Source of the DNA: an uncultured Pseudomonadota bacterium
Lineage (GTDB): Bacteria > Pseudomonadota > Gammaproteobacteria > Burkholderiales > Methylophilaceae
Assembly: GCA_903854305.1 (NCBI GenBank)
Contig: CAINWC010000188.1
Span: forward strand, 1 to 7,156
Direction of reading: 5' to 3'
DNA: 7,156 bases
Each line of letters opens with the position of its first letter. The first letter of the stretch is position 1. Both the position numbers and the translations under genes were made by a program. Of this stretch, positions 1-6,540 are shown in pieces. A model generated the notes under the pieces. It saw only the letters and a program-made list of their open reading frames with translations, did no database searches and had not been told where the DNA came from.

Positions 1-1293
1 CGCCAAGTTTGTTGAAATGGTATAAATATCCTGCAAATACATCGCGACAGGATCATCCACTTTCTCACCCGCTTTAAAAGCGGTGGATGGCGCGGCTGGT
101 CCCATAATCACATCGCATTTTTTGAAAGCCTCAACAAAGTCTTGTGCAATTAAGCGACGAATTTGTTGCGCTTTTAAGTAATAAGCATCGTAATAACCCG
201 CACTCAATACATACGTACCAATTAAGATGCGGCGCTTCACTTCCGCACCAAAGCCTTCGGCACGGCTTTTGTTGTACATATCCATCAAGTCAGTATATTC
301 AGCCGCTCGATGTCCGTAACGCACGCCATCGTAGCGCGACAAATTGCTCGACGCTTCAGCCGGCGCTAATACGTAATACACAGGAATTGATAGCCCGGTA
401 TTTGGCAGTGAGATTTCTACAATCTCTGCGCCTAGTTTTTTGTATTCTGCGATTGCAGTTTCGATGACTTTGCCAACGCTGGCATCTAAACCTTCAGCAA
501 AAAATTCTTTTGGTAAGCCAACCTTTAAGCCAGCTAGAGGCTTATTGAGGTCTTTGGTGTAATCTTCTTTTTCACGATTCAGGCTAGTTGAATCACGCTC
601 ATCAAAACCAGCCATTACGTTCATCATCAGTGCACAGTCTTCTGCACTTTTAGCCATCGGGCCTGCTTGGTCTAGCGACGATGCAAAAGCAATCATGCCA
701 AAACGCGATACCACGCCGTAAGTAGGTTTCAAACCAGTTAAACCACATAAAGAAGCTGGCTGACGAATTGAGCCGCCAGTGTCGGTACCAGTCGCTGCCG
801 CGCAAAGTCTCGCGGCTACGGCTGCTGCGCTGCCGCCACTACTACCGCCGGGCACGCGATCAAAACTCCATGGATTTTTAACGCCGCCAAAATAACTGGT
901 TTCGTTAGATGAACCCATCGCAAACTCATCCATATTGGTTTTACCCAAATTCACCGCACCCACTGCATCGAATTGGCTGATGATATGTGCATCATACGGC
1001 GCAATAAAATTGGCGAGCATTTTAGAGCCACAGGTCGTGCGCCAGCCTTTGGCACAAAAAATGTCTTTCTGCGCGATGGGTATACCAGTCAAAGGCGCCA
1101 CATCACCAGCGGCGATGCGTGCATCGGCGGCTTTGGCTTGCGCCAATGTTTTAGCTTCGTCCAAACTAATGTAAGCGTTAATACTGGGGTTGTATTGCGA
1201 AACTCTAGTCAGAAATGATTGCGTTAATTCAACGCTAGAAATTTTCTTGGCTTGGAGCATGTCTCCAAGTTGCTTTAAGCTGCTATTGATCAT
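1..1293 (-). CDS. gatA: Glutamyl-tRNA(Gln)/aspartyl-tRNA(Asn) amidotransferase subunit A (3' end outside window)
   Basis: GatA is the cytoplasmic amidase of the GatCAB complex. It releases ammonia from glutamine, which GatB uses to convert Glu-tRNA(Gln) and/or Asp-tRNA(Asn) to the amidated form. Translating the minus strand from the ATG at 1293-1291 gives an uninterrupted frame to base 1, 431 codons, starting [20 protein letters not shown]. The amidase-signature triad is visible: Lys76 in PIAQKD, cis-Ser151 in PGGSSGGS and nucleophile Ser175 in [12 protein letters not shown], with the same spacing as in characterised GatA proteins. Other family blocks are [12 protein letters not shown] (about 120-131) and the region around [13 protein letters not shown]. 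The family is usually about 485 residues, so roughly 55 C-terminal residues lie outside the window. Only 2 bases separate the start from the gatC stop and no strong Shine-Dalgarno is seen, which suggests translational coupling. gatB probably follows outside the window. Confidence 0.97.
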   Translation of the reverse strand, partial: MINSSLKQLGDMLQAKKISSVELTQSFLTRVSQYNPSINAYISLDEAKTLAQAKAADARIAAGDVAPLTGIPIAQKDIFCAKGWRTTCGSKMLANFIAPYDAHIISQFDAVGAVNLGKTNMDEFAMGSSNETSYFGGVKNPWSFDRVPGGSSGGSAAAVAARLCAAATGTDTGGSIRQPASLCGLTGLKPTYGVVSRFGMIAFASSLDQAGPMAKSAEDCALMMNVMAGFDERDSTSLNREKEDYTKDLNKPLAGLKVGLPKEFFAEGLDASVGKVIETAIAEYKKLGAEIVEISLPNTGLSIPVYYVLAPAEASSNLSRYDGVRYGHRAAEYTDLMDMYNKSRAEGFGAEVKRRILIGTYVLSAGYYDAYYLKAQQIRRLIAQDFVEAFKKCDVIMGPAAPSTAFKAGEKVDDPVAMYLQDIYTISTNLA

Positions 1294-1295
1294 AA

Positions 1296-1610
1296 TTATT
1301 CGATTACTTTAGGTACGAGATACAGTCCGCCTGCAACAGCCTGTTCTGTGGAGCCATTGCCTAAGGCTGGCGCATTTTTTTGAAATTCATCACGTAGATT
1401 GGTTTTAGTCACCACATCATCGCGCAAGCGCTGACTTAAGTCTTGCGAGTGAGACATAGGCGCGATGCCTGTTGTGTCTACCGCCTGCATTTGTTCGATT
1501 AAGCCCAAAATGCCAGTAAGCTTAGTTAAGGTGGCTACGGCGTCGCTATCGCTCACCTCTATGCGCGCCAGATGCGCTACCTTTTTTATATCTTCAATGC
1601 TAAGTGCCAT
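1296..1610 (-). CDS. gatC: Glutamyl-tRNA(Gln)/aspartyl-tRNA(Asn) amidotransferase subunit C
   Basis: GatC is the small non-catalytic subunit that wraps around the GatA-GatB interface and stabilises the amidotransferase. The 104-residue product has the usual length (about 95-105) and the family landmarks in order: the N-terminal helix with VAHLARIEV (11-19), a second helix with [12 protein letters not shown] (35-46), the PMSHS turn (51-55), RLRDDVV (61-67) and the C-terminal YLVPKVIE (97-104) that ends nearly all GatC proteins. The chosen ATG at 1610-1608 gives the canonical start M-x-L-S-I-E-D-I. The region just upstream has only a weak GAAG/CGGA-like ribosome site. It is first in the gatC-gatA order and diverges from mreB. 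Confidence 0.96.
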   Translation of the reverse strand: MALSIEDIKKVAHLARIEVSDSDAVATLTKLTGILGLIEQMQAVDTTGIAPMSHSQDLSQRLRDDVVTKTNLRDEFQKNAPALGNGSTEQAVAGGLYLVPKVIE

Positions 1611-1694
1611 GCTTCAATAATCCGAAATGTAAATGCTGGGTTTTCAGAGACTTCAATTTCAAGCCACCGTTTTGTAACAAGTTGTAATCACATC

Positions 1695-1723
1695 TTAATT
1701 TTCAACGAGATATGCGGTATTAT
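1695..1723 (+). promoter_or_regulatory. Candidate sigma70 promoter for mreB, sharing its -10 region with the gatC promoter
   Basis: On the plus strand TATTAT (five of six consensus bases) lies at 1718-1723. A weak -35-like TTAATT is at 1695-1700, with a 17-base spacer. The start would be near 1730, about 93 bases before the mreB ATG. This -10 lies inside the same 11-bp palindrome (GGTATTATACC, 1716-1726) as the opposing TATAAT. Promoter use is inferred; other weak boxes exist between 1727 and 1768. Confidence 0.4.
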
Positions 1724-1747
1724 ACCTTGATTTTTAGCGCACCTTAA
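1719..1747 (-). promoter_or_regulatory. Candidate sigma70 promoter for gatC-gatA
   Basis: On the minus strand a perfect -10 box TATAAT lies at 1724-1719. A poor -35 candidate, TTAAGG, sits at 1747-1742, giving a 17-base spacer. Transcription would start near 1712 and leave a leader of about 100 bases before gatC. The -10 match is seen in the sequence; use as a promoter is inferred from its position in the divergent intergenic region. The weak -35 keeps confidence moderate. Confidence 0.5.
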
Positions 1748-2866
<1,119 letters not shown>

Positions 2867-2884
2867 GTTAAAACAACAAAGCAT

Positions 2885-2920
2885 GTGCTTAAAGCTTACA
2901 ACCCCTTAAGTTTCAAGCAC
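2885..2920 (+). other. Bulged hairpin just after mreB
   Basis: GTGCTT (2885-2890) pairs with AAGCAC (2915-2920), AAA (2891-2893) with TTT (2911-2913) and CTTA (2895-2898) with TAAG (2907-2910). This gives 13 pairs with single-base bulges at 2894 and 2914 and an 8-base loop CAACCCCT. It starts 18 bases after the mreB stop and is not followed by a T-run, so it looks more like an mRNA 3'-end structure than a terminator. The pairing is seen; a function is inferred. It is AU-rich and only moderately stable. Confidence 0.4.
2899..2911 (+). repeat. 13-bp direct repeat, copy 1 (CAACCCCTTAAGT)
   Basis: Exact copy of the 13-mer found again at 3040-3052. This copy forms the loop and part of the 3' arm of the hairpin at 2885-2920. 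Its origin and role are unknown. Confidence 0.7.
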
Positions 2921-2932
2921 TATTATAGAATA

Positions 2933-2966
2933 CAAGTTAAAGTACAAATCAAGTTAAAGTACAAAT
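2933..2966 (+). repeat. Perfect tandem duplication of a 17-bp unit
   Basis: The unit CAAGTTAAAGTACAAAT occurs at 2933-2949 and again, without a mismatch, at 2950-2966. It is followed by TAAGT, a possible decayed beginning of a third copy. It lies in the mreB-mreC spacer, between the bulged hairpin and the terminator-like hairpin. It is most simply a slippage duplication; it could also be a doubled binding site. It does not encode anything. Confidence 0.85.
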
Positions 2967-2989
2967 TAAGTCGCGGTAGCATTTTGCCT

Positions 2990-3020
2990 TTAGGCCGTTT
3001 AATACGGCCTAATTTATTTG
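2990..3020 (+). terminator. Intrinsic terminator or attenuator between mreB and mreC
   Basis: TTAGGCCGT (2990-2998) and ACGGCCTAA (3004-3012) form a perfect 9-bp stem with a GGCC/GGCC core and a 5-base loop TTAAT. A T-rich tail, TTTATTTG, follows (3013-3020). The tail is interrupted by an A and a G, so termination may be partial. Its place after mreB and before the rest of the cluster suggests that most transcripts end here and some read through, giving more mreB than mreCD message. Confidence 0.65.
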
Positions 3021-3039
3021 TTCGTAGCGATTGAGCTGG

Positions 3040-3052
3040 CAACCCCTTAAGT
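3040..3052 (+). repeat. 13-bp direct repeat, copy 2 (CAACCCCTTAAGT)
   Basis: Second exact copy of the 13-mer at 2899-2911, ending 28 bases before the mreC start. Its flanks do not allow the hairpin formed by the first copy. The position is compatible with an operator or a promoter-upstream element for mreC, but nothing in the sequence proves that. Confidence 0.7.
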
Positions 3053-3080
3053 AACAGAGATATTGAGTATAGTTTAACCC

Positions 3081-4073
3081 ATGGCAAGAGGCTTTAATCA
3101 CAAACTTGAGCAACAACAAGCCCCAGCATTTTTTGCGCGCGGCCCAAGCGCCTTTGCACGTTTAGTATTTTTCTCGGCCTTATCATTAGCGCTAATAGCC
3201 ACAGACTCACGCCTGCAATATTTGAATAGCCTGCGCCAAAATTTGGTCGCTATTTTGCACCCATTACAAGTGGTGGCGAACGCCCCATCTCAACTTTACA
3301 GCGCGACAGGTGAGTATTTTTCTACACACCACCGACTACTGAATGAAAATCAGCAATTAAAACAGCAGGCACTTAAAAATGACATTGCGCTTCAGCGGCT
3401 TAGTACGCTGGCACTTGAAAACGACCATCTTCGCCAATTGCTTCAAGCCAACAAAGCGTTGGTAGAAAGCAGTGTTTTGGGTGAGATTATGCACGTTGGT
3501 CGCGACCCTTTCACCAAAAAAGTGATTGTAAATCGCGGTGAATCGCATCAAATTGTAGCGGGTGAAGCTGTCGTAGATGCCACTGGCGTGATTGGACAAG
3601 TGACGCGGACCTATCCATTAAGTAGCGAAGTGACGCTCATCACCGACAAGTCACTCGCGATTCCAATTCAAGTGGAACGTAACGGTTTACGCGCCATCGC
3701 TTTTGGCCATGGCCGCGATAATACTTTAGACTTACCGTACCTGCCAGCCAATGTAGATATACGTCGCGGCGACACTTTGGTGACTTCTGGCATAGATGGC
3801 ATTTACCCTGCTGGTCTTGCTGTTGCTACCGTGTCAAAAATTGAGATTACGCCTGACTCGCCTTTTGCTCGCATTATCTGCGTGCCTACAGGCGGCGTAG
3901 AAAATCATAGACAAGTGCTTTTGGTCAGCATTCCGCATATTGATTTGCCCGCAAGCAGTGCTGCGACTCCATCTACCCATAAAGTAAAAATAAATCCCAC
4001 TAAAAAACCGCCTCAACAAACGCCAGAAAAATCACAATCTGCCCCCATGAGCAATCCGCATGCACCCGAGTAA
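3081..4073 (+). CDS. mreC: Rod shape-determining protein MreC
   Basis: MreC is a bitopic inner-membrane protein whose periplasmic part binds PBP2 and switches on the RodA-PBP2 synthase. The 330-residue product shows a short cytoplasmic N-terminus (1-24), with the GPSAFARLVFF motif (21-31) leading into one transmembrane helix (about 25-41). A coiled coil follows (about 75-125, LLNENQQLKQQ..LENDHLRQLL). Then come the two beta-barrel domains (about 130-285) with the family signature GDTLVTSGIDGIYPAGLAVA (230-249). The last 45 residues are a Pro/Lys/Gln/Ser-rich, probably disordered tail. An in-frame TAA lies at 3075-3077, so ATG 3081 is the first possible start. The upstream region has only weak GAG-like ribosome signals. 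The 3' end overlaps mreD by 14 bases. Confidence 0.97.
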   Translation: MARGFNHKLEQQQAPAFFARGPSAFARLVFFSALSLALIATDSRLQYLNSLRQNLVAILHPLQVVANAPSQLYSATGEYFSTHHRLLNENQQLKQQALKNDIALQRLSTLALENDHLRQLLQANKALVESSVLGEIMHVGRDPFTKKVIVNRGESHQIVAGEAVVDATGVIGQVTRTYPLSSEVTLITDKSLAIPIQVERNGLRAIAFGHGRDNTLDLPYLPANVDIRRGDTLVTSGIDGIYPAGLAVATVSKIEITPDSPFARIICVPTGGVENHRQVLLVSIPHIDLPASSAATPSTHKVKINPTKKPPQQTPEKSQSAPMSNPHAPE

Positions 4074-4539
4074 ACTCAAGTCCATCTACTTATCACTATT
4101 ACTGGCATTTATCTGCCTGTTATTACCATGGTCTGGATTTTCTTTAAAGTTACGACCTGATTTTTTATTGCTGGTCATCATCTTTTGGCTGATACGTGCG
4201 CCTAATTTATGCAATGTAGGGACGGCATGGTTTGCTGGTTTGTGTACGGATTTAGCTACCGGCGGCATATTTGGTCAATTTGCACTAGCATATACGATTA
4301 CTGCATTTTTTGCCGTGATGTATCAACGGCGCTTAGTGTTATATAACGGCACACAACAGCTATTTTATGTGCTTTTATTGCTGCTGATCTCACAGGTCAC
4401 ATTGCTTATTCTTAAAGTTTTTGGCGGTGCGCAATTTTTAGGCTGGACTTATTTTTTACCCAGTATCACGGGCGTTTTGTTGTGGAAAATTGCCGTGATG
4501 TTTGGTTTAAACACAGGCGGGCGTGTGCGTGGGGCTTGA
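4060..4539 (+). CDS. mreD: Rod shape-determining protein MreD
   Basis: MreD is a small multi-spanning inner-membrane protein of the elongasome that works with MreC in controlling PBP2-RodA. The 159-residue product matches the usual length of about 160 and is very hydrophobic, with about five to six predicted membrane segments (roughly 7-24, 33-47, 55-72, 75-90, 100-120 and 130-150). The conserved blocks are LRPDFLLLVIIFW (31-43) and GLCTDLATGGIFGQFALAY (60-78), the latter being the best MreD hallmark. The ATG lies inside the end of mreC (14-base overlap) and has no Shine-Dalgarno of its own, so translation is probably coupled to mreC. Assignment rests on both the motifs and the position between mreC and mrdA. 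Confidence 0.96.
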   Translation: MHPSKLKSIYLSLLLAFICLLLPWSGFSLKLRPDFLLLVIIFWLIRAPNLCNVGTAWFAGLCTDLATGGIFGQFALAYTITAFFAVMYQRRLVLYNGTQQLFYVLLLLLISQVTLLILKVFGGAQFLGWTYFLPSITGVLLWKIAVMFGLNTGGRVRGA

Positions 4540-4558
4540 TTTTACTGCGGATAAAAGC

Positions 4559-4591
4559 ATGCTGTTTGAAAATACAACTCCTGGTATTTAA
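4559..4591 (+). CDS. Possible 10-codon upstream ORF (leader peptide) before mrdA
   Basis: In the 54-base gap between mreD and mrdA, ATG at 4559 opens a frame encoding MLFENTTPGI. It ends in TAA at 4589-4591, 2 bases before the mrdA ATG. GGA (4549-4551) stands 7 bases ahead of it, whereas the mrdA ATG has no obvious ribosome site. Stop-restart coupling could explain how mrdA is translated. A frame this short can arise by chance and no peptide family is recognised. Confidence 0.2.
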   Translation: MLFENTTPGI

Positions 4592-4593
4592 AC

Positions 4594-6540
4594 ATGCGGG
4601 CTGAACTAAAAAACTTTCAACATGAGCAGTACTACTTTAGACTCAGATTAGGCTTTACTGCCTTTGTAGTATTGGCGCTGTTTGGCGTGCTTGCTGCTCG
4701 CTTTTTCTACCTGCAAATCAAGCAATACAATCACTACCAAACGCTGGCTGAAAATAATCGCATTTCACTAGTGCCTATTGTGCCTAACCGTGGCCTGATT
4801 ATTGATAAAAATGGTGTGGTACTCGCTCACAATTTTTTTGTTTACACCTTAGAAATCACGCCTTCAAAAATTGACGACCTTGAAGCTACGATTGCTGAAG
4901 TCGGCAAACTCGTTGAAATAAGTGCACTTGACCGCAAACGCTTTAACAAACTGCGCGAAGAAAGCCGTAATTTTGAAAGCGTGCCTATTCGCACCCACCT
5001 GAATGAAGTGGAAGCGGCTAGCTTTGCTGTCAACCATTATCGTTTTCCAGGCGTAGAAATCAAATCTCGTTTATTTCGACATTACCCCCTAGGCAAGCTT
5101 GGTGCACACGTAGTGGGCTATATCGGACGGATCAACGATAAAGATCTGTCGGGGCTTGAAAAATCAGGTGCGCTTTCTAACTACAAAGGTTCTGACCATG
5201 TTGGCAAAAGCGGTATAGAGCAGTTTTATGAACCCTACTTACACGGTACCACAGGCTTTCAACAAGTAGAGATTGATGCGGATGGGCGTGCAGTAAGAGT
5301 CTTATCTAGCACCGCGCCAGTGCCTGGCAATAACGTCATTTTATCGATTGATAGCAAAATGCAGGAAATTGCCGAAACCGCTTTTGGTGAGCACCGCGGC
5401 GCACTGGTTGCCATTGATCCTAAAACTGGCTCAGTATTGGCTTATGTGAGCCAACCTGCATTTGACCCTAACTTGTTTGTAGATGGCATTGACGTTGAAA
5501 ACTGGAAAACCCTTAATGACTCACTAGACAAACCTTTAATCAACCGTCCTATACGTGGCATCTATCCACCAGGTTCTACTTTTAAACCGTTTGTGGCGAT
5601 GGCCGGATTAGAAAATGGCAAGCGTACGCCGCCTTTTGCAATTAGTGATCCAGGTTACTTTACACTAGCCAACAGCGCGCACCACTACCGTGACTGGAAA
5701 CCCAGCGGCCATGGTATGGTAGATATGCAACGTGCCATTACAGTATCTTGTGATACCTTTTTTTATGGTTTGGCACTAGAGTTAGGGATAGAAAAATTAA
5801 CTGACTTTGTACGCCATTTTGGATTCGGTGAAAAATCAGGCATCGATATCCAGGGTGAAATCGGCGGCTTGCTCCCCACTCCAGAGTGGAAGATGCGGCG
5901 CTACAAGCAACCATGGTACCAAGGAGAAACAGTGATTACAGGCATAGGGCAAGGCTACACTTTAGTCACGCCCATGCAGCTAGCGCAGGCAACAGCAATA
6001 CTAGCCAACGATGGTGTGGCAATGAAGCCGCATTTAGTCACGAAAATTCAAAAAGCGATTACGGGCGAAACCCAAGTCCTTCCTGATGTGGTGCAAGATA
6101 AAATAGCCCTTAATCCTGAAAATATTGCGATCGTGAAACGCGGCATGATGGATGTAACGCTACCTGGCGGCACTGCAGCGAGTGTGGGGGCTAATGCTGG
6201 TTATGCCATTGCTGCAAAAACGGGAACAGCGCAAGTCATCGGTATCAAACAAAATGAAAAATATAACGCGAACAGCATTAATGAACGTCATCGCGACCAC
6301 GCTTTGTTCATTGCCTATGCGCCTGCAGATGACCCTAAAATCGCAATGGCGATCATTGTTGAAAATGGTCAACATGGAGGCTCAACTGCAGGCCCAATTG
6401 CAAGAAAAGTGATGGATTATTATCTACTGGGTAAGTTGCCCATCACGGAGCTGAGCAAAATAGACCAAAAAATTCCGATAAAACCTTCTGAAAATAATAC
6501 GATACCCGTGCCCATCGCTGAAGAAGAGTTACATGATTAA
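4594..6540 (+). CDS. mrdA: Penicillin-binding protein 2, elongasome D,D-transpeptidase
   Basis: PBP2 is the class B transpeptidase that cross-links new peptidoglycan strands made by RodA during elongation and is the target of mecillinam-type beta-lactams. The 648-residue product is close to the usual 630-650. It has a cytoplasmic start and one membrane helix (about 19-41), then the pedestal/dimerisation region with RGLIIDKNGVVLA (66-78) and GKSGIEQFYE (204-213). The transpeptidase domain has all three active-site motifs: SxxK at Ser328-Thr-Phe-Lys331, SxD at Ser385-Cys-Asp387 and KTG at 542-544. Asp352, Asp367, His373 and Cys386 match the zinc-site residues described for Acinetobacter PBP2, with a uniform offset of two as I recall that numbering. 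An in-frame TGA at 4567-4569 makes ATG 4594 the first start; no good Shine-Dalgarno is seen. The end overlaps rodA by 8 bases. Confidence 0.98.
   Translation: MRAELKNFQHEQYYFRLRLGFTAFVVLALFGVLAARFFYLQIKQYNHYQTLAENNRISLVPIVPNRGLIIDKNGVVLAHNFFVYTLEITPSKIDDLEATIAEVGKLVEISALDRKRFNKLREESRNFESVPIRTHLNEVEAASFAVNHYRFPGVEIKSRLFRHYPLGKLGAHVVGYIGRINDKDLSGLEKSGALSNYKGSDHVGKSGIEQFYEPYLHGTTGFQQVEIDADGRAVRVLSSTAPVPGNNVILSIDSKMQEIAETAFGEHRGALVAIDPKTGSVLAYVSQPAFDPNLFVDGIDVENWKTLNDSLDKPLINRPIRGIYPPGSTFKPFVAMAGLENGKRTPPFAISDPGYFTLANSAHHYRDWKPSGHGMVDMQRAITVSCDTFFYGLALELGIEKLTDFVRHFGFGEKSGIDIQGEIGGLLPTPEWKMRRYKQPWYQGETVITGIGQGYTLVTPMQLAQATAILANDGVAMKPHLVTKIQKAITGETQVLPDVVQDKIALNPENIAIVKRGMMDVTLPGGTAASVGANAGYAIAAKTGTAQVIGIKQNEKYNANSINERHRDHALFIAYAPADDPKIAMAIIVENGQHGGSTAGPIARKVMDYYLLGKLPITELSKIDQKIPIKPSENNTIPVPIAEEELHD
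6521..6528 (+). promoter_or_regulatory. Ribosome binding site of rodA inside the end of mrdA
   Basis: The purine-rich AAGAAGAG lies 4 bases before the ATG at 6533 and decides the rodA start. It is embedded in the last codons of mrdA (EEEL), so ribosomes finishing mrdA can restart directly. Confidence 0.5.

Noticed and set aside
144..467. Plus-strand open frame of 107 codons
   Set aside because: It lies antisense to gatA, whose minus-strand frame is intact and carries all family motifs; the product resembles nothing and has no ribosome site.
935..1218. Two overlapping plus-strand frames
   Set aside because: They are antisense shadows of the conserved N-terminal part of gatA.
2990..3012. Hairpin as part of a transposon end
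   Set aside because: The inverted repeat is only 9 bp with a 5-base loop and there is no transposase or flanking target duplication; a transcription terminator explains it better.
3357..4268. Minus-strand frames of 60-80 codons under mreC and mreD
   Set aside because: They overlap well-supported genes on the other strand and show no family features.
5886..6412. Alternative-frame and antisense short ORFs within mrdA
   Set aside because: They lie inside the transpeptidase domain, including the KTG region, whose reading frame is intact.
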